A stretch of DNA of 64,000 nt from Clostridium_AM tanneri (GTDB lineage Bacteria; Bacillota; Clostridia; Clostridiales; Clostridiaceae). Where the stretch lies: positions 417,146-481,145 of the forward strand of contig NZ_JARUJP010000001.1 of assembly GCF_033659955.1 (NCBI RefSeq), in the 5' to 3' direction. Within the stretch, counting starts at the first letter, position 1. Every line of letters begins with the position of its first letter. The notes under the pieces are model-generated. The model was not told the DNA's origin and did no database searches. It saw only the letters and a list, made by a program, of their open reading frames with translations. The position numbers were made by a program, and so were the translations under genes. Positions 33,127-41,234 of this stretch are shown piece after piece.

Positions 33127-34236
33127 TTAAGCCAGTTCACTTTCTATTACATCTTTTTTTCTAAATAAATCCATAGGATTCATGGCTATTATGAGAATAC
33201 CAATCATCATTAATAAAGCAGCAATCCAAGCTATGGTAGGTAAAGTCCATCCTTCCATACCACCTATTAATCCAAGAACTATCCAGCAGCAGAATGGTCC
33301 CCAGAAGGAATAAGTACCATTACATGCCATACCAAGAGCAGCACCACACATACTATTACCGTTGTACCAGCTCATGTAGGAAACAAAGGCACAAAGTCCA
33401 CTTAACGCAAACCATATCATTGCAGGCCCACTTGTAAATGCCTGAATAGTTAAATTAGTTGAAAATTTAATTCCATCACCAAGTAATAAACCAAATATAG
33501 GCACTAATATTAATAAATTTGAAAGTCCAGATGTGGCTTGACGAATTGTAATACCAATTTCTGAGTCAATCATAGATGTGCCATATCCTGCTACACAACC
33601 TTCAAATCCCCATCCAAGAGCTGCTATAAAAGCAATACAAATTCCAAGAAACATTCCTTTTGGAGCATCGCCACCAATACTAGTACTTCCGATCATAAAA
33701 CTAGATAAAACACAAATACCAATACCAAACATCATACGTTTGTTTAATTTTTGCTTAAATAATATTCTTCCTAAAATAGCACCAATAGCAGGACAAAGAG
33801 CAGTAATTGGAATAACAATTGAGCCTGCCATTTGTAAAGCTACCACATAAGCTGTACTTGAAATAGGTCCTCCTATAAGAGCCGCAAATATCATTACAGT
33901 GCCAGGCTTAGTTTTAAGACATCTAAAGAAATCTCCAAGTTTACCTTTAAAAGCTGCATAAAGCATGGCCCAAACAGCACTACAGGTGTCGTTTACAGCG
34001 CTACCAAGAGCACCTAATACGTATGTTATAACAATTGCCGATAAACCTACTGTATTTGCACCATACCATTCGCCCCATATTCCTTTCGTCATTCCCAATG
34101 TTAAAAACGCTGAGTAAAATCCGTACATAAGACCTGAAAAAAGAGCTATTGAAATACCTTTCTTAAGAAAATTAGTTTTTAACTTATTTTTTGCAGTAGT
34201 CGTTTCCCAGGTGATAGCCTTTGAACCCTTATCCAT
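33127..34236 (-). CDS. DMT/EamA-like 10-TM permease (copy 1)
   Basis: 369-aa permease, paralogue of the 371-aa gene that follows. About ten membrane helices are visible, with conserved GIWGEWYGANTVGLSA, GGPISSTAYVVALQMAGS and YNGNSMCGAALGMACNGTYS segments. It is the first gene after the MerR-type promoter at 34405-34436. Choline import is a reasonable inference from context, but an export or exchange role (for example trimethylamine) is equally open. The ATG at 34236 is chosen because AAAGGGG is 9 bases upstream, and the ATG nine codons earlier lacks this. Confidence 0.75.
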   Translation of the reverse strand: MDKGSKAITWETTTAKNKLKTNFLKKGISIALFSGLMYGFYSAFLTLGMTKGIWGEWYGANTVGLSAIVITYVLGALGSAVNDTCSAVWAMLYAAFKGKLGDFFRCLKTKPGTVMIFAALIGGPISSTAYVVALQMAGSIVIPITALCPAIGAILGRILFKQKLNKRMMFGIGICVLSSFMIGSTSIGGDAPKGMFLGICIAFIAALGWGFEGCVAGYGTSMIDSEIGITIRQATSGLSNLLILVPIFGLLLGDGIKFSTNLTIQAFTSGPAMIWFALSGLCAFVSYMSWYNGNSMCGAALGMACNGTYSFWGPFCCWIVLGLIGGMEGWTLPTIAWIAALLMMIGILIIAMNPMDLFRKKDVIESELA

Positions 34237-34404
34237 AAAATAGGACCCCTTTCCCCTATACAATTAATAACTTTTTATATTGTGTTCTTAAATAAAACTT
34301 CATAATGGGAATGTTTTTAGATTGTTATGATTTGGGATATTTTATCGTTAAATTATTAAACAACTTTTCATTTATATCTTATTAGTTATTTTTTATTCAC
34401 CTAA

Positions 34405-34436
34405 ATTATATCCCCTTCCCTTTAGGGCAAGGTCAA
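34405..34436 (-). promoter_or_regulatory. MerR/BmrR-type promoter of the permease genes
   Basis: On the minus strand, TTGACC (34431-34436) and TATAAT (34405-34410) are separated by exactly 20 bp (TTGCCCTAAAGGGAAGGGGA). It shares CCCTAAAGGG with the promoter at 31440. A leader of about 160 bases precedes the permease gene. Confidence 0.8.
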
Positions 34437-34600
34437 TATATATTTCACATGAAAATTCAAATAAAATTTAAAATTCTACATTTATCGCTATATTACAAAC
34501 TTTTTAACCGATTACAAATCATCTATTAGGCAGTTTTTTAATTTTTCAGGGTAAAAATATTAGCATTTTTTTCACAATGTAAATTATATTTTTTAGCAAT

Positions 34601-34620
34601 ACCTTCCCCTAGGGGCAGTG
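34601..34620. promoter_or_regulatory. third CCCCTAGGGG-core site upstream of the permease promoter
   Basis: ACCTTCCCCTAGGGGCAGTG is almost palindromic around CCCCTAGGGG and resembles the two MerR-type spacers. No -35/-10 pair fits on either strand, so it may be an extra regulator site or a lost promoter. It lies in the 559-bp gap 34237-34795, which otherwise holds the promoter at 34405 and AT-rich leader sequence. Confidence 0.4.
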
Positions 34621-34735
34621 TTTTTCGATTACTCACATAATAGCTCAAATTCACACCTTGTTAAAAAACACTTACTTTTTCAGCAGTTGTAAGCATATTC
34701 TATGGAGTAAATTAGCTTATTTTCATGATATGATT

Positions 34736-34791
34736 CAAAAAAACATAAGCGGTAAATAATCATCATTCAAGATGATTACTTACCGCTTATG
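34736..34791 (-). terminator. intrinsic terminator of the merR gene
   Basis: 21-base arms with one mismatch (34744-34764 with 34771-34791), followed on the minus strand by TTTTTTT. It isolates the regulator from the permease operon. Confidence 0.9.
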
Positions 34792-34795
34792 CCTC

Positions 34796-35620
34796 TTATC
34801 TCTTAATTTTAATCATAACCTCTGTTACAAACCTATCAGTGTTTTTAGTAGTCCAATAATCTGTTACATATCTTTCATAGCATTCTTCCGAGCATATATA
34901 TCCATGTTCTTCAGTCCAGTCTTGTATCTTTTTATATGTTTCATCAATATTTTCATGAGCTCCTATATGATAGCAGGAAGCTGCCATCCAACCACCATAT
35001 TCAAGGGTTTCTTCTTCTTTACACTTTAAAATGGTCTGCTGCATTATTTTCATCTTATTGCACTTTCCATTCATCTTGTCCTTATAAGATGGAAAATTTA
35101 TAATCACAGGACCTGTTATTGCATTATTTATACTATCTACATAATTATTAAATTCTATATTAATTATAGAGTCCATATAATCATATTGAAAATCTTGATT
35201 TAAGAATATCAATTTTTTGCTATCTATATACTTTATAGCTACATCGCAAACATTATTTTCAAGCACCATCTGTGCTTCAACTATAAGATCGTGCCAGTCC
35301 TTCACTGATCTTATTTTTAAATTCACCTCTCTATCAAGCTCTTCTAATTCATCAATCTTTTTCCTAAATCTTTTATCGACGAACTCATAGGTTGTCCCTT
35401 CTAAAAAAGCTCTCATTTCCTCCAATTTGAAACCACTCTGTTTATAATATCTTATAACTGGAACAGACAATAAATTTTTCTTACTGTAATATCTATAACC
35501 ATTTTCATTACATACTTTATCTGGTGATAGTATGTTCATTCTATCGTAGTATCTTAGTGCTTTCTTCGTTATTTTACATATTTCTTCAACTTTCCCTATT
35601 GAATATAACTCACCAGCCAT
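34796..35620 (-). CDS. MerR/BmrR-family regulator of the cut locus
   Basis: 274-aa regulator. The N-terminal MerR winged helix (SIGKVEEICKITKKALRYYD, NGYRYYSKKNLL) is followed by a coiled-coil dimer helix (about residues 80-130) and a GyrI-like effector domain (about 130-274), as in BmrR-type sensors of small cationic ligands. Choline, a quaternary amine, is a plausible inducer. Two promoters in the locus have the spacer length and core dyad that such activators need. AAAGGAGAG precedes the ATG. It lies between its own terminator and that of the dehydrogenase gene. Confidence 0.88.
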   Translation of the reverse strand: MAGELYSIGKVEEICKITKKALRYYDRMNILSPDKVCNENGYRYYSKKNLLSVPVIRYYKQSGFKLEEMRAFLEGTTYEFVDKRFRKKIDELEELDREVNLKIRSVKDWHDLIVEAQMVLENNVCDVAIKYIDSKKLIFLNQDFQYDYMDSIINIEFNNYVDSINNAITGPVIINFPSYKDKMNGKCNKMKIMQQTILKCKEEETLEYGGWMAASCYHIGAHENIDETYKKIQDWTEEHGYICSEECYERYVTDYWTTKNTDRFVTEVMIKIKR

Positions 35621-35674
35621 AGCTACTCTCCTTTTTCAGTTATATTTTAAACTACATTTTAAACGTTGTATCAC

Positions 35675-35701
35675 AAAAAACCACTCAGTATTGAGTGGTT
35701 T
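35675..35701 (-). terminator. intrinsic terminator of the alcohol dehydrogenase gene
   Basis: 10-bp stem AAACCACTCA / TGAGTGGTTT (35678-35687 with 35692-35701), followed on the minus strand by TTTTTTG. Confidence 0.85.
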
Positions 35702-35714
35702 AAAATACAATATT

Positions 35715-36857
35715 TTACCCCAAAACTTTATTTAAAATATTTAACAAGTCTTCACTTGTTGCTTCTCTAGGGTTTGCCGTTGTACATATATCCTTACAAG
35801 CTGCACCAATAATTTCTTCTGTACATGCATTGGCTAACTCCATATCAACGCCTTGTTCCTTTAATGTTGTTGGAATCATTAATGTCTTTTGAAGCTCTTT
35901 AACACTTTTAATTAGATTGTTAACTCCAATGCTTACATTTGGTGCATGCAACTTTAATAGCTTAGCAAGTCTTTGATACTTCTTAGCTGCTACTCCATAT
36001 TCAACATTGAAAGCACCTTTATTTAAATTAGCATTGTATTCAATTACATAAGGAAGTATAATAGCATTACTTCTTCCATGAGGAATATGCAATTTACCTC
36101 CTACAGCATGAGCCAAACTATGAGTAATTCCGAGTCCAGCTGCATTAAAAGCTATACCAGCAAGGCAGGACGCATTATGAAGTTTTTCTCTTGCTACTAA
36201 GTCACTTCCATCAGTATAAGCCTGTGGTAAAAACCTGAAAGCTAAGGTAAAAGCTTTTTCTGCAAGAGCATCTGAAAAATCAGTAGCATTCTTTGAAACA
36301 TAAGCCTCCATAGCGTGGGTTATTACATCCATTCCTGTATCAGCAGTTATCGCCTTAGGGACAGATTTTACTAATTCCGGATCGAGAATAGCAACCGTTG
36401 GAAGAAGAGATTTATCTGCAAGAGCATACTTTAGCCCTTCTTGCTTGTTTGTAATTACTGCATATTCTGTTACTTCTGAACCTGTACCACTTGTAGTAGG
36501 TATAGCATAGAACTCTTTTACAGAGGAAACTCCTCCAGTAACCTTTTTTGCATACTCTCTTATTGCCTTAGCTCCATCAATTGATGAGCCTCCACCAAGA
36601 GCTATAATAATTTCAGCATTACAACTTTGCAACTTTTGGATACCACTAGCAATAACTTCTACAGATGGATCAGGCACTATATCACTATATATAGCTACTT
36701 CACAATCAACAAGTTTTCCTTGTACTTTTGCAGCCATACCTGAAGTCTCCATAAACTTATCGCATACAATTAGTACTCTCTTATTTTTAATTTCACTTAG
36801 TCTGTCCAAAGAGCTTTCTCCAAAATAAACTTTTGTATTAATACTAAATTCCTTCAT
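35715..36857 (-). CDS. iron-containing alcohol dehydrogenase (EutG-like)
   Basis: 380-aa group III alcohol dehydrogenase. The NAD-binding GGGSSIDGAKAI loop, the ATTSGTGSEVTEYAVI-like segment (here AIPTTSGTGSEVTEYAVI) and the metal-binding TGMDVITHAMEA and GITHSLAHAVGGKLHIPHG motifs are all present. In this context it would reduce the second acetaldehyde to ethanol and regenerate NAD+ for the acylating dehydrogenase. The ATG at 36857 is preferred to one two codons earlier, since GGAG is 9 bases upstream. It has its own terminator, so it is a separate unit from the regulator. Confidence 0.88.
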   Translation of the reverse strand: MKEFSINTKVYFGESSLDRLSEIKNKRVLIVCDKFMETSGMAAKVQGKLVDCEVAIYSDIVPDPSVEVIASGIQKLQSCNAEIIIALGGGSSIDGAKAIREYAKKVTGGVSSVKEFYAIPTTSGTGSEVTEYAVITNKQEGLKYALADKSLLPTVAILDPELVKSVPKAITADTGMDVITHAMEAYVSKNATDFSDALAEKAFTLAFRFLPQAYTDGSDLVAREKLHNASCLAGIAFNAAGLGITHSLAHAVGGKLHIPHGRSNAIILPYVIEYNANLNKGAFNVEYGVAAKKYQRLAKLLKLHAPNVSIGVNNLIKSVKELQKTLMIPTTLKEQGVDMELANACTEEIIGAACKDICTTANPREATSEDLLNILNKVLG

Positions 36858-37128
36858 ATACATAATCTCCTACCTTTAAAGATTTTTAAGATATGAATGA
36901 ATTAGTTGCTCTTTAACTCAAAAATAAAAATTAACCCATAATTATAACAATCAATGTAAGTTTATAATAAACTACACGTAATTTATTATATCAACATCCT
37001 ATTAATAATACAATCCTTTTCAAGAACATGAATAATTTTAAAATTATATTCTAATTTTAATATCTTTACTATTTTAATTAATTTGTTGCTCCGTTAACTC
37101 TGATTATCCGTTTGAACTATCTTGTATT

Positions 37129-38175
37129 TCAGCTAAATTGTACTTCATCTTTATCTTCGTCCCTTACTGAATCCTTTATTAATGGCATGTTATATTTTTC
37201 TCTAATTAAATTTTCTATTTCAAGAGCTAAATCAGTATTCTCCTTTAAGAACAGCTTGGAATTTTCCCTTCCTTGGCCAAGTCTATCACCTTTATATGAA
37301 AACCATGCTCCACTTTTTTCAACAAAGCCTTCAGTAACAGCTATATCTATTAAGCTGCCTTCTTTTGAAATTCCTTCATTGTACATTATGTCAAATTCAG
37401 CCTGTTTAAAAGGCGGTGCAACCTTATTTTTTGTTACTTTTATTCTTACTCTGTTTCCAAGAATATTTTCACCTGTTTTTATGCTATCAATCCTTCTTAT
37501 ATCAAGTCTTATAGATGAATAAAACTTGAGAGCACGACCACCAGTTGTGGTCTCGGGGTTACCAAACATAATACCTATTTTTTCTCTTAATTGATTTATG
37601 AATATTACAATACATTTTGACTTGTTAATTGCTGCAGTAAGCTTTCTTAAAGCCTGAGACATTAGTCTAGCTTGAAGTCCCATATGAGAATCTCCCATCT
37701 CTCCTTCAATTTCAGCTCTCGGAACAAGTGCTGCCACAGAGTCAACAACAAGTATATCTATTGCATTAGATCTTACAAGTGCCTCTGCTATTTCTAAACC
37801 TTGTTCCCCTGTATCCGGCTGGCTGACTACCAAGTCTTCCGTATTAACTCCCAGTTTTCTTGCATAAGATGGGTCTAAGGCATGTTCAGCATCAACAAAC
37901 GCTGCTATGCCACCTCTTTTTTGAGCTTCTGCCACTACGTGCAGTGCAATAGTGGTTTTACCTGAAGATTCGGGCCCATATACTTCTACTATTCTCCCTT
38001 TTGGAACTCCACCAACACCTAGCGCTATGTCTAAGGGAAGACACCCTGTTGGAATCACTTCTATATCCATTGTTGTAGCTGCACCAAGCTTCATAATAGA
38101 ACCTTTTCCAAATTGTTTTTCTATCTGATTCATAGCTGATTCTATTGCCATAATTTTATCGTTGCTTATGTCCAT
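37129..38175 (-). CDS. recA: recombinase RecA
   Basis: 348-aa RecA, full length. The Walker A motif GPESSGKTT, the Walker B segment LVVDSVAALVPRAEIEGEMG and loop L2 (INQLREKIGIMFGNPETTTGG) are present. It drives homologous recombination and the SOS response. GGGTG lies 10 bases before the ATG. Its usual clostridial neighbours pgsA and rny are not seen. The gene instead sits between a CarD-family gene and the cut locus. Confidence 0.97.
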   Translation of the reverse strand: MDISNDKIMAIESAMNQIEKQFGKGSIMKLGAATTMDIEVIPTGCLPLDIALGVGGVPKGRIVEVYGPESSGKTTIALHVVAEAQKRGGIAAFVDAEHALDPSYARKLGVNTEDLVVSQPDTGEQGLEIAEALVRSNAIDILVVDSVAALVPRAEIEGEMGDSHMGLQARLMSQALRKLTAAINKSKCIVIFINQLREKIGIMFGNPETTTGGRALKFYSSIRLDIRRIDSIKTGENILGNRVRIKVTKNKVAPPFKQAEFDIMYNEGISKEGSLIDIAVTEGFVEKSGAWFSYKGDRLGQGRENSKLFLKENTDLALEIENLIREKYNMPLIKDSVRDEDKDEVQFS

Positions 38176-38215
38176 TTATTTCAACACCCTTCATAAATTC
38201 CTCCACTACCCTCTG

Positions 38216-38719
38216 TTATACTTCGCTTATAGCTATTAAACTACTAACTTTTTCATATATTGCTTCATAAGTAGTATTCAATGACATTGCCAATTCCTTA
38301 AACAATGTATTTTGAGTAAACTCTAAAAGTGCGTCATCCTGTTTATAGAATTTAGCCCCTCTAAGTTCAGCTCTATACTTTTCTCTCATTAAGGTATTAA
38401 TTATCTTAGAAATTTCCTTGCGATCTCCCTTTTTTACAATTTCAAGATACTTTTGAGTACGTTGATTGTATATCTCTATCCAACTTATACCTGGCAGCCT
38501 AAAAGAATTTATAATTTCTTCCGCTTCATTCCTATCAATAAGCCCAAGCATTACTACCTTATCATTATCTACTGGTATATTTATTGTTAACTTACTATTC
38601 TCAATAGGATGTAAAACATAGTAGTCTTTCGTAACATCCCAATATGTCTTTTCACAAATATCGTCTATACAGCAAATTCCCTGTCCTGAATATATTACTA
38701 AGTCTCCAATATTAAACAT
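38216..38719 (-). CDS. CarD/CdnL-family transcription regulator
   Basis: 167-aa CarD-family protein. The N-terminal RNA-polymerase-interaction domain (about residues 1-60, FNIGDLVIYSGQGICCIDDI and DYYVLHP) matches the TRCF-like fold, and the rest is the helical DNA-binding half (LMREKYRAELRGAKFYKQDD). Members bind RNA polymerase beta and promoter DNA and stabilise open complexes. The ribosome binding site (AAAGGAG) lies 13 bases upstream, a rather long gap. It is the gene before recA on the same strand, 40 bp away, and may be cotranscribed. Confidence 0.87.
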   Translation of the reverse strand: MFNIGDLVIYSGQGICCIDDICEKTYWDVTKDYYVLHPIENSKLTINIPVDNDKVVMLGLIDRNEAEEIINSFRLPGISWIEIYNQRTQKYLEIVKKGDRKEISKIINTLMREKYRAELRGAKFYKQDDALLEFTQNTLFKELAMSLNTTYEAIYEKVSSLIAISEV

Positions 38720-38816
38720 TTCAATTCATTTGCTCCTTTGCTAAAATTATCACTCTAAGTTAAAAAGATTGTTGTTCCATTCAATTGTTATATTTAAAAA
38801 GCAGTTATAATTAATT

Positions 38817-39140
38817 TTAGGATTTCTTCTTAATGGACCTTGCCGGTTCCTTTTTTGCAATTGATATTTTTCTCATTTGCTCTTGTAGTTCAGCAGCTTC
38901 ACGTTCTTTTTCTCTACGCTCCTGTTCTATCTGATCTTGCTTTATCCGTAATTTCTGCAGCGTATAATTTTCTACTGCTGGGTTCTCTGCCTTTAAAAAC
39001 TTTTCAAATGCTTCTGGGTATAAGAATATCTTTGTTCCAATCTCATCTTGAAACTTTACCCATATCATATGATCCTCTGCTTCCGTAACAACTCCAGATC
39101 CAAACACAATATGCTCTACCACTTCATTTAACATAGTCAT
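38817..39140 (-). CDS. small protein with N-terminal SH3-like and C-terminal coiled-coil part
   Basis: 107-aa protein of unknown function. The N-terminal half (about residues 5-45) has the pattern VFGSGVVTEAEDHMIWVKF, seen in several small SH3- or tudor-like beta domains. The remainder is a highly charged helix (QDQIEQERREKEREAAELQE) that should form a coiled coil, with a basic tail. GGGAGG precedes the ATG by 8 bases. It stands alone 98 bp upstream of the CarD-family gene. I did not recognise a named family. Confidence 0.55.
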   Translation of the reverse strand: MTMLNEVVEHIVFGSGVVTEAEDHMIWVKFQDEIGTKIFLYPEAFEKFLKAENPAVENYTLQKLRIKQDQIEQERREKEREAAELQEQMRKISIAKKEPARSIKKKS

Positions 39141-39285
39141 CTATTATACCTCCCTAAACTTATTCAGAAATCTGATTTCCTGAATAATATCTTAATCTTT
39201 GTAAACGTTTACATATCACCATGCGTATAATTTACGTATAAATTTCCTATAAAACACTAATCTTAGATTTTACTTTTTCCGTTTT

Positions 39286-39567
39286 CTAAGACTCTATATT
39301 CTCCATACTTTCCAATAGATTTCCTTTGCTCCAAGGCATATAGCCACCATAGTACTTCTTCGCAATATGACTTTGTATTGATCTATCAAGATTGGCTAAA
39401 CGCTGATATGCATGCTGAATTGAATTAAATTCCTCCTTATGTGTCCGCTTAAATGTACACTCTTCTCCCTTACATTTGCCAATATTTAACCTGGTACACC
39501 TTCCAACTTTAGATAGTGCAATACAATCTGGACGTTTAACAACATCTCTTACTCTGCATATGGACAT
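39286..39567 (-). CDS. small cysteine-rich protein, unknown function
   Basis: 93-aa protein with five cysteines in the first 33 residues (C4, C15, C24 and C31 with spacing CTRLNIGKCKGEEC). They could bind zinc or a cluster. The rest is helical and rich in Gln, His, Lys and Asn. The ATG at 39567 follows AAAGGGGGG by 4 bases, and a longer frame begins nine codons earlier but would start inside that site. No family was recognised and no function can be named. Confidence 0.55.
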   Translation of the reverse strand: MSICRVRDVVKRPDCIALSKVGRCTRLNIGKCKGEECTFKRTHKEEFNSIQHAYQRLANLDRSIQSHIAKKYYGGYMPWSKGNLLESMENIES

Positions 39568-39728
39568 GTTTCCCCCCCTTTCTAGTAAACCCAAAATAGG
39601 AGTTCATATATTATTTTAGCACATAAAAATTCATTGATGTAAGTAAAACTTTTAAAGAATTTTTTATAAATATTTATCGCAAGCAAATAAATCCTAATTG
39701 TGTAATATCCTTCGAAAGCTTATATTGA

Positions 39729-39908
39729 CTATTTATCTTCATTCCACTTCTTAAGCCGCCTAATACAGTTTAATATACCGGTAACAACTCCTAATAGATT
39801 TCCTATAATCATTAATAAATAATTATTCTCATATCCTCCTATAAGAATAATTATTACTGAAATTAATAAGAAAATAATAGTTATAGTAAATAATATATTA
39901 TTTTTCAT
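39729..39908 (-). CDS. 59-aa two-helix membrane protein
   Basis: Small protein missed by length filters. Two hydrophobic helices (about residues 5-24 and 31-48) are followed by a basic tail (RRLKKWNEDK), so the C-terminus is probably cytoplasmic. GGGGG lies 5 bases before the ATG. It has no close neighbours on its strand except the flippase gene amj, 262 bp upstream. Function unknown. Confidence 0.6.
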   Translation of the reverse strand: MKNNILFTITIIFLLISVIIILIGGYENNYLLMIIGNLLGVVTGILNCIRRLKKWNEDK

Positions 39909-40170
39909 AAATCCCCCGTAAACTTACTTATTTCTATATTTATCTTATGTCATAATAAATTACTAAATACCCGCCCCCGTGATTCTAAACTATATAGGCA
40001 TAATAATTGTGTTACTCCTCCATCCGCTTACCTCCATATATCTGTAACTAAAAATGTAATCTCTAAAAACACTGCAAAATTCAGACTTGATTAGTGCAGT
40101 GCTCTAAAAATTTTTTTATAACAGAAAAATAATCTGTGGTTCATCATGATTTTATAGTGTTATGTAACAA

Positions 40171-40974
40171 TTATAGTAGCTTTGCAATGACTACTATTAG
40201 TTTAGAAGCAGGAACTAACATAAATTGTGCTAGTATACTTCCCATAATAAGTCCGACAACAATAAAGATTATACAGCGATTAAATTCTAACTCTGTGCAA
40301 TCTCCTCTTATTACATCATCTGTTACCATAGATAAATATGGATCAATAAATATAACCATAAATATCGTTGAAATGCTGTTTATTACAGATGATAAAGTAC
40401 TACAGGTAGTTCTTAAATTGGGACTTAAGCACGCAGCATATAGCGCTGATAAAATACTTACACTAGATACAGAAAATGCAATCATATTTAATAGCATTAC
40501 TTTTCTAGGTGTCTTACTAAAATTTCTTAATTCATATAAATTCTCTTTTTTAGGAATTGAAATACTATTTCTAAACTGTTCAATTCCAGACTTTGAAAAT
40601 GCATGAAATATTAATTTAGGTAAAGATCTATATACACTAAATGATACAACTAATTCATTAAATACTCTTATAAATGTTGGCATTAGGATTGAACCAGCTA
40701 TTGTGGCCAATGTAATAGAAAAAATTATCCACCTAAAAATATAAAGCAAGCTACTAGTTTGTCCTGTATTTATACTATTATCAACTGTCTTTCCTAGTAA
40801 AGGCGCTTGAATAGTGTTCGCTGTTCTTTGTATCAATACAAAAACATTAAATACAGCAGAAGCTACTGCAATTCTCCCAGTTTTTACTCCCACAATCCTA
40901 GCAGAATAAGCCAACGTTCCTATTATATAAATAATAAAAGTTAATATAAATACTAAGTAAATCTGGAGTGTCAT
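40171..40974 (-). CDS. amj: lipid II flippase Amj family protein (DUF2837)
   Basis: 267-aa polytopic membrane protein of the Amj/YdaH family. The diagnostic start TLQIYLVFILTFIIYIIGTL is followed by GVKTGRIAVASAVFNVFVLI and QRTANTIQAPLLGKTVD. Five or six membrane segments are visible. In B. subtilis Amj is the alternate lipid II flippase, induced by envelope stress through sigma-M when MurJ is blocked. AAGGTGG precedes the ATG. It stands alone near two envelope-type two-component loci, in keeping with a role in cell-wall stress. Confidence 0.9.
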   Translation of the reverse strand: MTLQIYLVFILTFIIYIIGTLAYSARIVGVKTGRIAVASAVFNVFVLIQRTANTIQAPLLGKTVDNSINTGQTSSLLYIFRWIIFSITLATIAGSILMPTFIRVFNELVVSFSVYRSLPKLIFHAFSKSGIEQFRNSISIPKKENLYELRNFSKTPRKVMLLNMIAFSVSSVSILSALYAACLSPNLRTTCSTLSSVINSISTIFMVIFIDPYLSMVTDDVIRGDCTELEFNRCIIFIVVGLIMGSILAQFMLVPASKLIVVIAKLL

Positions 40975-41234
40975 TTTTTTACCACCTTATAATTACAGTT
41001 TAACTATGGTTATATCTAATGTTTTTCTACCATTATAATTAATTCAAGACCAAATATTGTTATGAATTAAATTACATTTTTATAAAATATACCCATAATT
41101 TTAACACTACATTACTCAGCTGTCAAAGAACACCTATGTGTTTGGGCTTATTGGTTAATACATATAATTAAGGATAATGGGATGCAAAGAAAAGGCTGGA
41201 AAGTTTTAATTCTTATTCTAAGTCGCTTTTATTT

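Noticed and set aside
37112..37522. 136-codon plus-strand ORF over recA
   Set aside because: Opposite-strand shadow of RecA coding sequence.
40136..40606. 156-codon plus-strand ORF over amj
   Set aside because: Antisense shadow of a recognised Amj protein; no ribosome binding site and no family.
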